Positions 1 to 8,342 of a DNA stretch of 64,000 nucleotides are shown here, one piece after another; position 1 is the first letter of the stretch; each line of letters begins with the position of its first letter. Position numbers and translations under genes: made by a program. The stretch covers positions 561,775-625,774 of the forward strand of contig NZ_LWKZ01000001.1 in assembly GCF_001905005.1 (NCBI RefSeq), read 5' to 3'. This DNA comes from Streptomyces sp. CB02923 (GTDB lineage: Bacteria; Actinomycetota; Actinomycetes; Streptomycetales; Streptomycetaceae). The notes under the pieces were generated by a model. It was not told where the DNA came from, ran no database searches, and saw only the letters and a list, made by a program, of their open reading frames with translations.

Positions 1-2
1 GC

Positions 3-332
3 GCGTTCGTCCGGCTGGCCACGGTCTCCGGCGAGGTCGCCATCCGGCTGCCCGCGCCGGGCGACACCGAGGTGGAGGCGAACACCACCAGCGGCATGGT
101 CACGAACGCCTTCGAGGATCTGCGCGTCAGCGGCCGGTGGGGGGCCACGCGGATCACGGGCCGCCTCGGCTCGGGCAGCGGCACGCTGAAGGTCACCACG
201 GTCTCCGGGGCCTTGGCCCTGCTGCGCCGCCCGCCGTCCGAGGAGCGGGCCACCGGGCCGCACGCGGAGGCCGGGGCCGCGCGCAACGGCACCGGCGAAA
301 CCCCCTCCCCCGCCGACAAGAAGGTGCTCTGA
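3..332 (+). CDS. DUF4097-type beta-strand repeat protein, C-terminal part (5' end outside window)
   Basis: The frame is open from the first bases of the window and ends in TGA at 330-332, so only the last ~109 residues are present. The visible part has short alternating hydrophobic strands with repeated T-V-S-G-x-V/A motifs (ATVSGEVAI, NTTSGMVTN, VTTVSGALAL), the pattern of DUF4097 putative adhesin domains. A polar, Ala/Pro-rich tail follows. The stop is 5 bases before the start of a PadR-type regulator, so the two are co-transcribed; DUF4097 proteins next to PadR regulators are a common actinobacterial pairing. The function of the family is unknown. The N-terminus cannot be judged. Confidence 0.75.
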   Translation, partial: AFVRLATVSGEVAIRLPAPGDTEVEANTTSGMVTNAFEDLRVSGRWGATRITGRLGSGSGTLKVTTVSGALALLRRPPSEERATGPHAEAGAARNGTGETPSPADKKVL

Positions 333-337
333 CAACC

Positions 338-1507
338 ATGCCTCCCGTCTTCGCCCATGGCCGCCTCCGCCTCTACCTGCTCAAACTGCTGGACGAGGCC
401 CCGCGGCACGGCTACGAGATCATCCGACTCCTGGAAGAGCGCTTCCAGGGGCTGTACGCGCCGTCCGCCGGCACGGTCTACCCGCGGCTGGCCAAGCTGG
501 AGGCCGAGGGCCTGGTCACCCACACCACCGAGGGTGGCCGCAAGGTCTACGCGATCACCGGGGCGGGCCGCGCCGAACTGGCGAACCGGGGCGGCGAGCT
601 GGCCGACCTGGAGATGGAGATCCGGGAGTCGGTGGCGGCGCTGGCCTCGGACATCCGGGAGGACGTGAGCGGCTCGGCGCGGAATCTGCGCCGTGAGATG
701 CGCGAGGCGGCCCAGCAGGCGCGCGACAGCCGGTCGGGCGGGCGTGGCGCGGCCGAGGGGAACGGCGGCGAGGAGCACGGGTTCCCGGAGGCCGCCGACT
801 ACTTCGAGGGCCGCTTCGGCGACAAGGAGGCCTGGCGGCAGGCGAAGGAGGAGTTCCGCCGCGCCAAGGAGGAGTGGAAGGAGCAGGCCCGGCGGGCCAA
901 GGAGGAGAGCCGGCGGGCGAAGCAGGACGCGCAGCGGGCCCGTAAACAGGCCCGGGACACGCAGCTGTTCGTGCGCGACGAGGTGCAGCAGGCCATCAAG
1001 CGCGTACAGGAACAGGCCCAGGAGCATGTACGTACCGGGGACTGGGCGGGGGCGCTGCGCGAGGCGCTGTCGGAGGTCTCGCGCGAGATGGGCCGTTTCG
1101 GCGCCGGGGCGGAGCCGGCCGGGGGCGGGCAGGCGGACGCGGACCGTTCCGGCGGTCCGGGCGGGCGGGAGCCGTCGGGCGCGGTACGGGTGGGCCTCAC
1201 CAAGGAGGACGCCGCGGCGGGGGCCGGCGGGGCGGACGGCTCCGGGGCGGTGCGGCCGGAGGGCGGTGACCGTGCGCTGCCCGAGCCCGCGTGGGCGTCG
1301 GAGCCCGGTTCCGGCGACCCGGTGCGGGACTTCGACCGGCTGCTGGACCGCTTCCGCGACGACCTGCGGGACGCGGCCCGCGACCACGGGGTCAGCGGCG
1401 AACAGTTGAAGGACGTACGCCGCCGTCTGTCTTCGACTGCTGCGCACGTCGGAGCGCTGTTGCGTGACCCGGAGGCATATGCGGCCCGGCAGGAGCCCCC
1501 GAACTGA
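338..1507 (+). CDS. PadR family transcriptional regulator with long charged C-terminal region
   Basis: The ATG at 338, five bases after the preceding stop, begins MPPVFAHGRLRLYLLKLLDE, giving 389 residues. Residues ~8-85 form a PadR winged helix (HGYEIIRLLEERF, SAGTVYPRLAKLEAEGLV, GRKVYAITGAG). This is much longer than a usual PadR protein (100-200 aa). Residues ~150-260 are a charged, probably coiled-coil stretch with repeated RRAKEE units, followed by a low-complexity Gly/Ala linker and a final helical segment (DFDRLLDRFRDDLRDAARDHG). PadR proteins are usually ligand-responsive dimeric repressors. Co-transcription with the DUF4097 gene suggests a shared envelope-stress role, which is inference. 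A longer frame opening at 137 overlaps the previous gene and is not used. Confidence 0.85.
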   Translation: MPPVFAHGRLRLYLLKLLDEAPRHGYEIIRLLEERFQGLYAPSAGTVYPRLAKLEAEGLVTHTTEGGRKVYAITGAGRAELANRGGELADLEMEIRESVAALASDIREDVSGSARNLRREMREAAQQARDSRSGGRGAAEGNGGEEHGFPEAADYFEGRFGDKEAWRQAKEEFRRAKEEWKEQARRAKEESRRAKQDAQRARKQARDTQLFVRDEVQQAIKRVQEQAQEHVRTGDWAGALREALSEVSREMGRFGAGAEPAGGGQADADRSGGPGGREPSGAVRVGLTKEDAAAGAGGADGSGAVRPEGGDRALPEPAWASEPGSGDPVRDFDRLLDRFRDDLRDAARDHGVSGEQLKDVRRRLSSTAAHVGALLRDPEAYAARQEPPN

Positions 1508-1711
1508 CCTCTTCGGCAGCTCACCCGTCGGTCACGCACAGTTGTCAGCGGGGGTCTGGGTTCACCGCACGTAATCGGGGAACTCAGTCCCTCGCACGGC
1601 TTTTTGCCCGACGACGGGATCTGCCGCGAGAAATCGCAGACCTGTGGCCGTGTCCGCCTTTACAGTCAACTCTCCTTGTCTGAACGGATCTTGAAGGCCA
1701 AGAGGTAAGCG

Positions 1712-2596
1712 ATGTCGGAATACCCTGCCGTGGCCCGCCGGATGTGGCGCCAGCTGGAGCCCGTCCACGCCATTCTCTACTTCGCACCCGAGGCGTTCGA
1801 GGAGGCGGCAGCTCTCGGCTACGACACCGATTCCCGCTGGCCCAGTTATTTCGCCTGGCGTTCGGCCCCGCTCGGCGCCGCCGGTCCCGAGCTGGTGGCC
1901 GCGACGTTCTACAGCTTCAGCCCGCGGATGATCGCCCGGTACGTGCCGGAGATCTGGTCGACGGCGGCGCCCGGCAAGATACTCGACGCCCGGTTGCAGG
2001 CCGTCGACCGCATACTGACGGGCCTGATGAGATCCGGCCGACTGCCTGCCGCGCAGATCGCCGAGGCGGCCCAACTGGCCCGCCAGGCCGCCGAGAACGC
2101 CTCCACGGCCGCCCGCCCACTGGCCGCCGCCAACCGCGACCTGCCCTGGCCGGACGCTCCGCACCTGGAGCTCTGGCAGGCCATCACGGTGCTGCGCGAG
2201 CACCGCGGGGACGGCCACCTGGCGGCCTTGCTGACCTGTGACCTCGAACCGTGCGAGGCGCTGGTGTCGTTCGCCGCCATCGGTGCCGCTCCGAAGGCCA
2301 ATTTCAAGGGGCGTGGCTGGACGTCGCAGGAGTGGAGCGCCGCGCACGACCGGCTCGCCGCGCGCGGCTGGATCGACCCGGCCGGCCGGCCCACGGACCG
2401 GGCCCGCGAGGGGCGTGACGAGGTCGAGCGGATGACGGACCGGCTGGCCGCCGCCCCGTGGCGGGCGCTGGGCCGGTCCCGTGCCGAGCGGCTCGCCCAG
2501 TTGCTCAACCCGCTGCTCGGGGCGATTGCGGAGGCCGGACTGCTGCCACGGCACGGGACGCTGGGGATCGGGGCGGTTCAGGTCGCGTATCCGTAG
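1712..2596 (+). CDS. SCO6745-type HTH-containing protein
   Basis: A 294-residue protein beginning MSEYPAVARRMWRQLEPVHA, with an AAGAGG-like ribosome site (aggccaagaggtaagcg) just upstream. It resembles the actinobacterial family annotated as SCO6745 family / SalK-like: an alpha-helical N-terminal half (FAPEAFEEAAALGYDTDSRWPSY, YSFSPRMI) and a C-terminal winged-helix-like half (WTSQEWSAAHDRLAARGWID, then DEVERMTDRLAAAPW). Its biochemical role is not established. It stands alone, with ~200 bases upstream that hold its promoter. The family call comes from sequence style, so function is left open. Confidence 0.7.
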   Translation: MSEYPAVARRMWRQLEPVHAILYFAPEAFEEAAALGYDTDSRWPSYFAWRSAPLGAAGPELVAATFYSFSPRMIARYVPEIWSTAAPGKILDARLQAVDRILTGLMRSGRLPAAQIAEAAQLARQAAENASTAARPLAAANRDLPWPDAPHLELWQAITVLREHRGDGHLAALLTCDLEPCEALVSFAAIGAAPKANFKGRGWTSQEWSAAHDRLAARGWIDPAGRPTDRAREGRDEVERMTDRLAAAPWRALGRSRAERLAQLLNPLLGAIAEAGLLPRHGTLGIGAVQVAYP

Positions 2597-2615
2597 GGCG
2601 CGTTCCGTAGGCGGC

Positions 2616-2680
2616 GCGCCCCGCCGCCCTCGCCGACGCGCCCCGCCGCCCTCGCCAGTTCGTCCCCGCCGCCCTCGTCA
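2616..2680. repeat. Short GC-rich tandem repeat, ~22-bp unit, three copies
   Basis: Three adjacent copies of a unit with the core CCCCGCCGCCCTCG occur at about 2616, 2638 and 2662. They fill the gap between two convergent genes and run up to the stop codon of the Clp-N gene. The last copy is diverged. Confidence 0.7.
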
Positions 2681-3247
2681 GCGCGCTCCGGCCTGTTTCT
2701 GCCGGTCCAGGGCCTGTACGACGTCGGCGTGCGTGACGCCGTGTTCGGCCAGCACGGACGCGGCGAGGCCCGGCTTGGCCACCATGGCGAGCAGCAGGTG
2801 TTCGTCACCGATGTGCTTGTCCCCGCGGCCGAGCGCGACGCGCAGCGACCGTTCCAGTACGGCTTTGGCCTCCGGGCCGAACGGCCCGCGGAGTGAGCGC
2901 CCGCGTCGCGCGGGCTGCCGGGAGGCGGTGTCGAAGGCGCCGGGGCCGTGTTCGCGCTCCACCCGCGAGACGATTTCCGCCACGTCGATGCCGAGCCCGG
3001 CGAGCGCTTCCGCGTCCGAGTTCGTCAGGCCGCCCCGGCGGCGTGCCTGGCGCAGCGCGTCCTCGACGGACGCCCGGCGCTCGCGCACCCCGAGGGCGCC
3101 GAGCGCCTCGGCGCCCGGGGAGCCGTTGCCGTCCAGCAGGGCGAGCAGCAGTTCCCCTTCGCCGACGGTGCCGGGGCCCGGCCGGGCCGCGTAGGCGGGT
3201 GCGCCGCGCACCACGTCGCGGGCGCTCGCCGTGAACCGTTCGAACAT
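2678..3247 (-). CDS. Clp N-terminal domain protein (ClpC-N-like, no ATPase)
   Basis: Starting at the ATG at 3247, the product is MFERFTASARDVVRGAPAYA..., 189 residues. It contains two Clp-N-type repeats: the region around VGEGELLLALLDGNGSPGAEALGALGV (~27-55), and a clearer repeat in the second half (AKAVLERSLRVALGRGDKHIGDEHLLLAMVAKPGLAASVLAEHGV, ~125-170). No Walker motifs or AAA+ domain follow, so it is an adaptor-like or free-standing N-domain, not a chaperone. The start overlaps the stop of the upstream HTH gene (TGATG), indicating translational coupling. A longer in-frame opening upstream would run into that gene and is rejected. Confidence 0.85.
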   Translation of the reverse strand: MFERFTASARDVVRGAPAYAARPGPGTVGEGELLLALLDGNGSPGAEALGALGVRERRASVEDALRQARRRGGLTNSDAEALAGLGIDVAEIVSRVEREHGPGAFDTASRQPARRGRSLRGPFGPEAKAVLERSLRVALGRGDKHIGDEHLLLAMVAKPGLAASVLAEHGVTHADVVQALDRQKQAGAR

Positions 3248-3456
3248 CAACGCCTCCCGTGCTTCTTGTGGACCGCCTGCCTGCTGACTCCCAGCTCGGC
3301 GGCGATGTCCTGCCATGACCAGCCCTTCATGCGGGCACTGCGCACCTGTACGGCTTCGAGCTGTTCCAGCAGCCGGCGGAGCGCGGCGACGGCCCGCAGG
3401 CCGATCCGGGGGTCCTGGTCGCCCGCCCGTTCGGCGAGCTTCGTTGCTTCGCTCAT
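3247..3456 (-). CDS. Small helix-turn-helix protein coupled to the Clp-N gene
   Basis: A 69-residue protein starting at the ATG at 3456 (MSEATKLAERAGDQDPRIGL). The C-terminal half is a compact HTH of the type WSWQDIAAELGVSRQAVHKKHG, ending directly after the recognition helix. Its stop shares a base with the Clp-N start codon, a typical two-gene actinobacterial arrangement. Two near-identical inverted repeats lie just before its start codon, suggesting it binds its own promoter. A start 12 codons further up is possible but would place the repeats inside the gene. Confidence 0.8.
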   Translation of the reverse strand: MSEATKLAERAGDQDPRIGLRAVAALRRLLEQLEAVQVRSARMKGWSWQDIAAELGVSRQAVHKKHGRR

Positions 3457-3458
3457 GG

Positions 3459-3504
3459 TGTCAATTTTGGTTGACGTGCGGGCTGGTGTCAATGCTGGTT
3501 GACA
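3459..3504. promoter_or_regulatory. Two direct copies of a TGTCAA-N6-TTGACA-type inverted repeat
   Basis: TGTCAATTTTGGTTGAC (3459-3475) and TGTCAATGCTGGTTGACA (3487-3504) share the arms GTCAA/TTGAC with a 6-base spacer. Their starts are 28 bases apart. They lie immediately upstream (minus strand) of the small HTH gene, a good position for autoregulation. Confidence 0.6.
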
Positions 3505-3682
3505 TCGGCACGCGCACCGGGCCGGTTACGTCATCGGCGGTCCGCCGCCGTCAGCCGTATCGACGAATCGATTCCCGGCATCCGGCAGCCCGGAGCGCCC
3601 CGGCACGCGCTACCGCAGCTACGCCCCCCGGGGGACCCCCGGGCGACGCCCGGCAGGCATCGCGCTCGCCGCGCGGGTGCGG

Positions 3683-4462
3683 TCAGGCGAAGATCCGGTC
3701 GAGGTGGTAGTCGATGGTGGCCCGGACGCCGGCCATCGTGCGGCGGCCGTACAGGACGTCGAGACCCAGCCCGGTGACGCCCGAGACCAGCAGGTCCGCT
3801 TCCCGCACCGGATCGACGCCCGGCCGGACCGCGCCCGCCCCACGGATCAGGGTGGCGACCAGGGATTCCATCTCCTGCTCGCCGTGCAGGAAGACCTCGG
3901 CCACCGCGGGGTCGGTCAGACTGCGGACGAAGTAGGCGGTGAACACGCGGAGCGCCACGGCACGTTGCTCGTCCAGCGGCAGGAACTCGACGAGCACGGC
4001 GCGCAGTACGGCACGCAGGTCCCCGGCGTCGTGCAGGTGCGCCATCCGCGCGCGGGCGCGGCGGTCGTTCTCCTCGTGGAGCATCCGCAGCGCTTCGACC
4101 AGCAGGCGGTGCTTGCTGCCGAAGTAGTACTGGACCACCCGCAGCGAGACCCCCGCTTCCGCCGCGACCTCGCGCATGCTCGCGGACTCCAGGCCGCGGC
4201 CGGCCGCGATCCGCCAGACAGCCTCGGCGACTTCGCGCCTGCGCCGCTCCCGCGCGCCGCCGGGCGGCGGGAGTGGCGGCTGCCGAGAGCGGCTCTCCGC
4301 TGCTGTGCGGGCTGTCTTCCTGCGTTGCCGGTACGCCTTCGCCTGGCAGCTCCGCGAGCAGTACGCGGGCGGGCGGCCGCGTACCGCCGCGGGCAGCCCC
4401 GTACCGCAGACCCGGCATCCGTTCGTCTTTTCGTCACGCACACAGTGAGGGTACCGCGCCAC
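3683..4462 (-). CDS. TetR family regulator with N-terminal Cys-rich (zinc-ribbon-like) segment
   Basis: A 259-residue protein (GTG at 4462; an alternative GTG at 4441). Residues ~16-45 contain CRVCGTGLP...YCSRSCQAKAYRQRR, a C-x2-C/C-x3-C arrangement that resembles the zinc-binding tails of other actinobacterial regulators. A Pro-rich linker follows, then a canonical TetR HTH (~75-125: VAEAVWRIAAGRGLESASMREVAAEAGVSLRVVQYYFGSKHRLLVEAL) and a TetR_C-like helical ligand domain. It is divergent from a small membrane-protein gene, with a TetR-like palindrome at 4523-4536 between them. The fused Cys motif is unusual for TetR proteins and could sense metal or redox state (inference). Confidence 0.85.
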   Translation of the reverse strand: MARYPHCVRDEKTNGCRVCGTGLPAAVRGRPPAYCSRSCQAKAYRQRRKTARTAAESRSRQPPLPPPGGARERRRREVAEAVWRIAAGRGLESASMREVAAEAGVSLRVVQYYFGSKHRLLVEALRMLHEENDRRARARMAHLHDAGDLRAVLRAVLVEFLPLDEQRAVALRVFTAYFVRSLTDPAVAEVFLHGEQEMESLVATLIRGAGAVRPGVDPVREADLLVSGVTGLGLDVLYGRRTMAGVRATIDYHLDRIFA

Positions 4463-4522
4463 GTGAAGCGTGACGAATATCAGAATCAGCGAGCGCAGTC
4501 AAGGATTCGGGTGAGAATCTTT

Positions 4523-4536
4523 GATACGGTCGTATC
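4523..4536. promoter_or_regulatory. Candidate TetR operator palindrome
   Basis: GATACGGTCGTATC has 6-base arms around a 2-base centre. It lies between the divergent TetR gene (start ~4462) and the small membrane-protein gene (start 4578), 41 bases upstream of the latter. Its size and symmetry fit TetR-family operators; binding is inferred from position. Confidence 0.55.
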
Positions 4537-4577
4537 CACACGCTCGACGAGCGGCCGACACGAACGGGGAGAAGATC

Positions 4578-4859
4578 ATGAACGAAGGCTGGTACCGGCT
4601 GCTGTCCATCCTGGTGTTCACCGCGGGCTTCTGGGAGGGCCCGGCGGCCGTCCTCTACCGCGTCTTCGGCGACGACCACGGCACCCCCATGCGGGCCGTC
4701 AACTACCTGGACAGTCCGTGGAACTACGTCGCCTCGGGCGTGATCGCCCTGCTCGCGTTCGCCCTGCTCGCCGTGCTGGACAAGGGGCGCGAGAAGGCGC
4801 TCGCCCGCGCACGGGACGCCGGGGCCGCCCGCGCCCACGCGGGCACGCACACGGGCTGA
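4578..4859 (+). CDS. Small membrane protein, likely controlled by the divergent TetR regulator
   Basis: The ATG at 4578, preceded by GGGGAGAAG, gives 93 residues (MNEGWYRLLSILVFTAGFWE...). Two hydrophobic segments are visible, ~8-27 and ~53-70 (YVASGVIALLAFALLAVL). A basic tail follows (DKGREKALARARDAGAARA). No family was recognised. Such small two-helix proteins beside TetR genes are often export accessories or integrity factors, but no such role is demonstrated here. An in-frame codon 19 residues earlier would place the operator inside the gene. Confidence 0.75.
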   Translation: MNEGWYRLLSILVFTAGFWEGPAAVLYRVFGDDHGTPMRAVNYLDSPWNYVASGVIALLAFALLAVLDKGREKALARARDAGAARAHAGTHTG

Positions 4860-4878
4860 GCGCGGCCCCGGCCGTCCG

Positions 4879-5490
4879 TCACACCGGCTCGTAGATCCGG
4901 CCGGTCTGCCCGCCCTCGACCGACCGCACGTACGCCGCGGCCACCTGCGCCAGGTCAACGGACTTGATGCCGGGGAAGAAGCCGCCGTAGTCCGCGAGCG
5001 ATTCGGTGACCACGGTCGGGCTCACCGCGTTCACGCGCTGCGGCGCGATGTCGATCGCGGCGGCCCGTACGAACGACTCCACCGCGCCGTTGGCCATCGC
5101 CGCCGCGCTGCCGGTGGGTATGGGGTCACGGGAGAGCACTCCGGTGATCAGGGTGAAGGAGCCGCGCCCGGCGATGCGGGCGGTGCCCTGGCGCACCAGC
5201 TCGATCTGGCTGAGCACCTTGCCGCGGAAGCCCGCCGCGTAGTCCTCGGCGGTCATCCCGGCGACCGGCTTGAACGGGGTGTCGCCGGCCGCGCTCACCA
5301 CGGCGTCCAGGGTTCCGGCCCGCTCGGCGGCCCGGTCGTACGCCTCGGTGACCTGCGCGGGGTCGGAGATGTCCAGCCGCAGGTCGCCGCCGCTGCGGCC
5401 GACGGTGATGATCTCGTGGCCGCGTCCGGCCAGCGTCTCGTGTACGGCGGTGCCCAGTTTCCCGGTCGCGCCGATCAGCAGAATCTTCAT
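4879..5490 (-). CDS. Short-chain dehydrogenase/reductase (SDR)
   Basis: A 203-residue protein from the ATG at 5490. It begins MKILLIGATGKLGTAVHETL with the nucleotide-binding GATGKLG motif, and NxAG appears as the variant SAAGD near residue 69. There is no clear Y-x3-K catalytic pair; the region ITGVLSRDPIPTGSAAAMANGAVESFVR places an alternative sequence there. It resembles the 'short chain dehydrogenase' group of ~200 aa proteins that are often divergent from LysR regulators. The lack of a standard Tyr/Lys makes catalysis uncertain. The divergent LysR gene starts at 5635 and likely controls it. Confidence 0.85.
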   Translation of the reverse strand: MKILLIGATGKLGTAVHETLAGRGHEIITVGRSGGDLRLDISDPAQVTEAYDRAAERAGTLDAVVSAAGDTPFKPVAGMTAEDYAAGFRGKVLSQIELVRQGTARIAGRGSFTLITGVLSRDPIPTGSAAAMANGAVESFVRAAAIDIAPQRVNAVSPTVVTESLADYGGFFPGIKSVDLAQVAAAYVRSVEGGQTGRIYEPV

Positions 5491-5634
5491 GCCGCCGACG
5501 CTAGGCCGGGGCGTTCGGGGGAGGGAAATACCTTCCGTACGGGATCTATGCTCGGGAGTTATGACTGTCGGACGGTGCGGAATCGGGCGGCGCGGAATCG
5601 GGCGGGCGGCTGCGGGGCCGGGCGGAGGTACGCG

Positions 5635-6642
5635 GTGAACGTCGAACTGCGGCACCTGCGTGCCCTGGCCGCCATCGGGGACGAGGGCACGATCACCGGC
5701 GCGGCGGCGGCCCTGCGCGTCAGCCAGCCGGCGCTCTCGCGCACGCTGGACCAGCTGGAGAGGCGGCTGGGCACCTCGCTGGTCGAACGCACCACCCGCC
5801 GGCTGCGGCTCACCCCGGCGGGGCAGCGGCTGTACGAGCACGCCCACCGCATCCTCGCCCAGCTCGGCGACGCGCTGGCCGAGGCGGCGGCCGGGCCGCG
5901 CCCGCTGCGCGTCGGCTTCGCCTGGGCCGCGCTCGGCCGGCACACGGTGCCGCTGCTGCGGGACTGGCGGCACGAGCACCCCGGCGAGCCCGTCGAGGTG
6001 CACCGGCTCGGCGACGCCGAGGCCGCGCTGCGCCGCGGCACCGTCGATCTCGCCTTCCTGCGGACGGTCCCGGCGGACGACGGGGTGCTGGACACCGTGG
6101 CGATGTACAGCGAACGCCGGATCGCCGCCGTGTGCGAGAGCGACCCGCTGGCCGGGGAGGCGGCCGTCACGCTGGCCGACCTGGCACACCACGCCATCGC
6201 GCTGTGCGCCACCGCGTGCACCACCAGCGCCGAACTGTGGCCCGCCGGGCGGCGTCCGCGCCGTACCTTCGAGGTCGCCAACGTCGACGAGTGGCTGACG
6301 GTGATCGCGACCGGGGAGGCGGCCGGGGTGACCGCCGAGGCGACCGTGCACAGCCATCCGCACCCGGGAGTCCGCTACCTGCCGATCACCGACGCCGGGC
6401 CGGTCACGGTCCTGCTGGCCCGGCCCCGTACGGCCACGCACCCCGCCACCGCCGCCTTCACCGCCCACGCGCGGCACACCCTGCGCCGCGGCGGCGCCAC
6501 CGGAGCGCAGGTCACGGATGGTGTGCCGGTCACGGACGGCGCCCCGGTGACGGACGGCGTGCCCGCTCCCCCGGCCGCCGGACGCGGTGGTGACGGGCGG
6601 TTCAGTCCGGCCGGGCTCCGGTCGGCGCCGTCCGTACGGTGA
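5635..6642 (+). CDS. LysR family transcriptional regulator
   Basis: The GTG at 5635 starts MNVELRHLRALAAIGDEGTI, a standard LysR opening; 335 residues. HTH at ~18-45 (ITGAAAALRVSQPALSRTLDQLERRLG), then the periplasmic-binding-like effector domain to ~290. The C-terminus is odd: an extra tail contains three copies of V-T-D-G-V/A-P before a Pro/Gly-rich end, and its last 41 bases overlap the convergent HutD gene. LysR proteins often control the divergent neighbour, here the SDR gene, from the 145-base gap. Confidence 0.9.
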   Translation: MNVELRHLRALAAIGDEGTITGAAAALRVSQPALSRTLDQLERRLGTSLVERTTRRLRLTPAGQRLYEHAHRILAQLGDALAEAAAGPRPLRVGFAWAALGRHTVPLLRDWRHEHPGEPVEVHRLGDAEAALRRGTVDLAFLRTVPADDGVLDTVAMYSERRIAAVCESDPLAGEAAVTLADLAHHAIALCATACTTSAELWPAGRRPRRTFEVANVDEWLTVIATGEAAGVTAEATVHSHPHPGVRYLPITDAGPVTVLLARPRTATHPATAAFTAHARHTLRRGGATGAQVTDGVPVTDGAPVTDGVPAPPAAGRGGDGRFSPAGLRSAPSVR

Positions 6643-7231
6643 GGGTGACGACGGCCGCGACACCGTCGGTGCGCAGCGAGATGCCCGCGTCCGCCGGTAT
6701 CAGCGCCGCGTCGTGGTGTTCCAGCGTCAGCGCGGAGTCGGAGCCGGGCCCGTACCCGTCCAGTGCCGTACGGCCGGACAGCGCGACGACCAGCCGTGAC
6801 CGCCGCTCCCCCGGCGGCTGAGCGGCGGCCGTCGGCCGTGGCTCGGCGGTGTACCGGCCGCGTGCCATCTCCACGGCCGCCGTCGAACGCCCGCGCCGCA
6901 GCATCACGTTGAAGTTGACCACGGGGCCGTCCAAGAGGCGGCAGCCGGTCGCGGCGTCGCCGGGGAAGGCGAACGGGCGGTACGGGCCGGGCAGTACGTG
7001 GCGGGCCCCGTCGACGGTCAGTTCCAGCCCGGCGCCCTCGGCCACCGTCAGGACGCGGTCCACGCCGGGCAGGGCGGAGTACGGGCCGTCCCGGCCCACC
7101 TCGGCCAGGCTCACCCGCCAGTCGAAGGCGTCCCAGCCCGCTCCGGGCGGCGCGGCGGCGATCTCCCGCGTCACCCCGCCGCCGTTGCTCCAGGCCGTCG
7201 CCGTACGTCCGGCCGCGCGCAGCACCCGCAC
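6602..7231 (-). CDS. HutD/Ves family protein (cupin-like)
   Basis: The chosen start is the GTG at 7231, preceded by GAGAGG, giving VRVLRAAGRTATAWSNGGGVTREIA, which matches the family's usual opening (…W-x-NGGG-x-TREI). Length ~209 residues. An upstream GTG at 7279 also has a possible ribosome site. Family features visible are WDAFDWRVSLAEV, FPGVDR-like LPGVDRVLTVAEG, and VVNFNVMLRRG. HutD proteins accompany histidine-use genes in other bacteria but no hut gene is present here. It follows the oxidoreductase gene by 66 bases on the same strand. Its 3' end overlaps the LysR gene tail-to-tail by 41 bases. Confidence 0.85.
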   Translation of the reverse strand: MRVLRAAGRTATAWSNGGGVTREIAAAPPGAGWDAFDWRVSLAEVGRDGPYSALPGVDRVLTVAEGAGLELTVDGARHVLPGPYRPFAFPGDAATGCRLLDGPVVNFNVMLRRGRSTAAVEMARGRYTAEPRPTAAAQPPGERRSRLVVALSGRTALDGYGPGSDSALTLEHHDAALIPADAGISLRTDGVAAVVTLTVRTAPTGARPD

Positions 7232-7297
7232 GTGTGCCCTCTCTTCCGTACTCGCGTGCCCGGGTCCTCGTCCGTGCACAGGGCCGTCTCCCGCGCC

Positions 7298-8260
7298 TCA
7301 GACCGTCAGGACGACCTTGCCGAACATCTCGCCCTCGGCCAGCTTCGCGAACCCCTCACGCGCCCGGTCCAGCGGCAGCGTGGTGTCGATGACGGGCCGG
7401 ACGCCCTTGGCCGCGCAGAAGTTCAGCAGCGAGGCGAGTTCGTCCTTGCTGCCCATGGTCGAGCCGACGACCTTCAGCTCCAGGAAGAAGATGCGGTTGA
7501 GTTCCGTGCGTTCGGGGTTGAATCCCGAGGTGGCGCCGGAGATGACGAGCGTGCCGCCGGGCTTGAGCGATTTCACCGAGTGCGACCAGGTGGCGGCGCC
7601 GACCGTCTCGATCACGGCGTCCACCCGCTGCGGCAGCCGCTCGCCGGTGGGCAGGGCGGCCTCGGCGCCCAGTTCGACGGCGCGCTTGCGCTTGTCCTCG
7701 CTGCGGCTGGTGGCGAAGACCCGCAGACCGGCCGCGGCGCCCAGCACGATGGCCGCGGTGGCCACGCCGCCGCCCGCGCCCTGGACGAGCACGCTGTCCC
7801 CGGGCCGTACCCCGGCGTTGGTGAACAGCATCCGGTACGCGGTCAGCCAGGCCGTCGGCAGGCACGCGGCCTCGGCGAAGGACAGCTCCTCCGGCTTGGG
7901 CAGCACGTTCCAGGCGGGGACGGTGACCTGTTCGGCGAAGGTGCCCTGGTAGCGCTCGGTGAGGATGGAGCGCGGCTCGTCCGGGCCGACGCCGTGGCCG
8001 CTCTGGCCGATCACCGAGTGCAGGACGACCTCGTTGCCGTCCTCGTCGGTGCCGGCCGCGTCACAGCCGAGGATCATGGGCAGCGCCTCCTCGCCCAGGC
8101 CCACGCCGCGCAGCGACCACAGGTCGTGGTGGTTGAGGGAGGCGGCCTTGACGTTGACGGTCGTCCAGCCGGGGCGGGTGCCGGGGGCGGGACGCTCCCC
8201 CAGTTCGAGGCCGTTCAGCGGCTGGTCGCGGTCGATGCGGGCGGCGTAGGCAGCAAACAT
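7298..8260 (-). CDS. Zinc-binding-dehydrogenase-like quinone oxidoreductase (MDR superfamily)
   Basis: A 320-residue protein from the ATG at 8260 (MFAAYAARIDRDQPLNGLEL). The N-terminal GroES-like domain contains VKAASLNHHDLWSLRG and GCDAAGT. The Rossmann domain contains SVLVQGAGGGVATAAIVLGAAAGLRVFATSRS (~145-180). The structural-zinc cysteine cluster of alcohol dehydrogenases is absent, so it is a zinc-independent NADPH:quinone-reductase-like enzyme; the substrate is unknown. It lies downstream of malic enzyme on the same strand but is separated from it by a strong hairpin. Confidence 0.9.
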   Translation of the reverse strand: MFAAYAARIDRDQPLNGLELGERPAPGTRPGWTTVNVKAASLNHHDLWSLRGVGLGEEALPMILGCDAAGTDEDGNEVVLHSVIGQSGHGVGPDEPRSILTERYQGTFAEQVTVPAWNVLPKPEELSFAEAACLPTAWLTAYRMLFTNAGVRPGDSVLVQGAGGGVATAAIVLGAAAGLRVFATSRSEDKRKRAVELGAEAALPTGERLPQRVDAVIETVGAATWSHSVKSLKPGGTLVISGATSGFNPERTELNRIFFLELKVVGSTMGSKDELASLLNFCAAKGVRPVIDTTLPLDRAREGFAKLAEGEMFGKVVLTV

Positions 8261-8342
8261 GATCCCAACGTAGGGCGCACGGGGTCCGGGCGGTACCGCG
8301 CCGCGGTGTGAAACGCGCCGCGCCGCCGCTTCGGCGCACACG

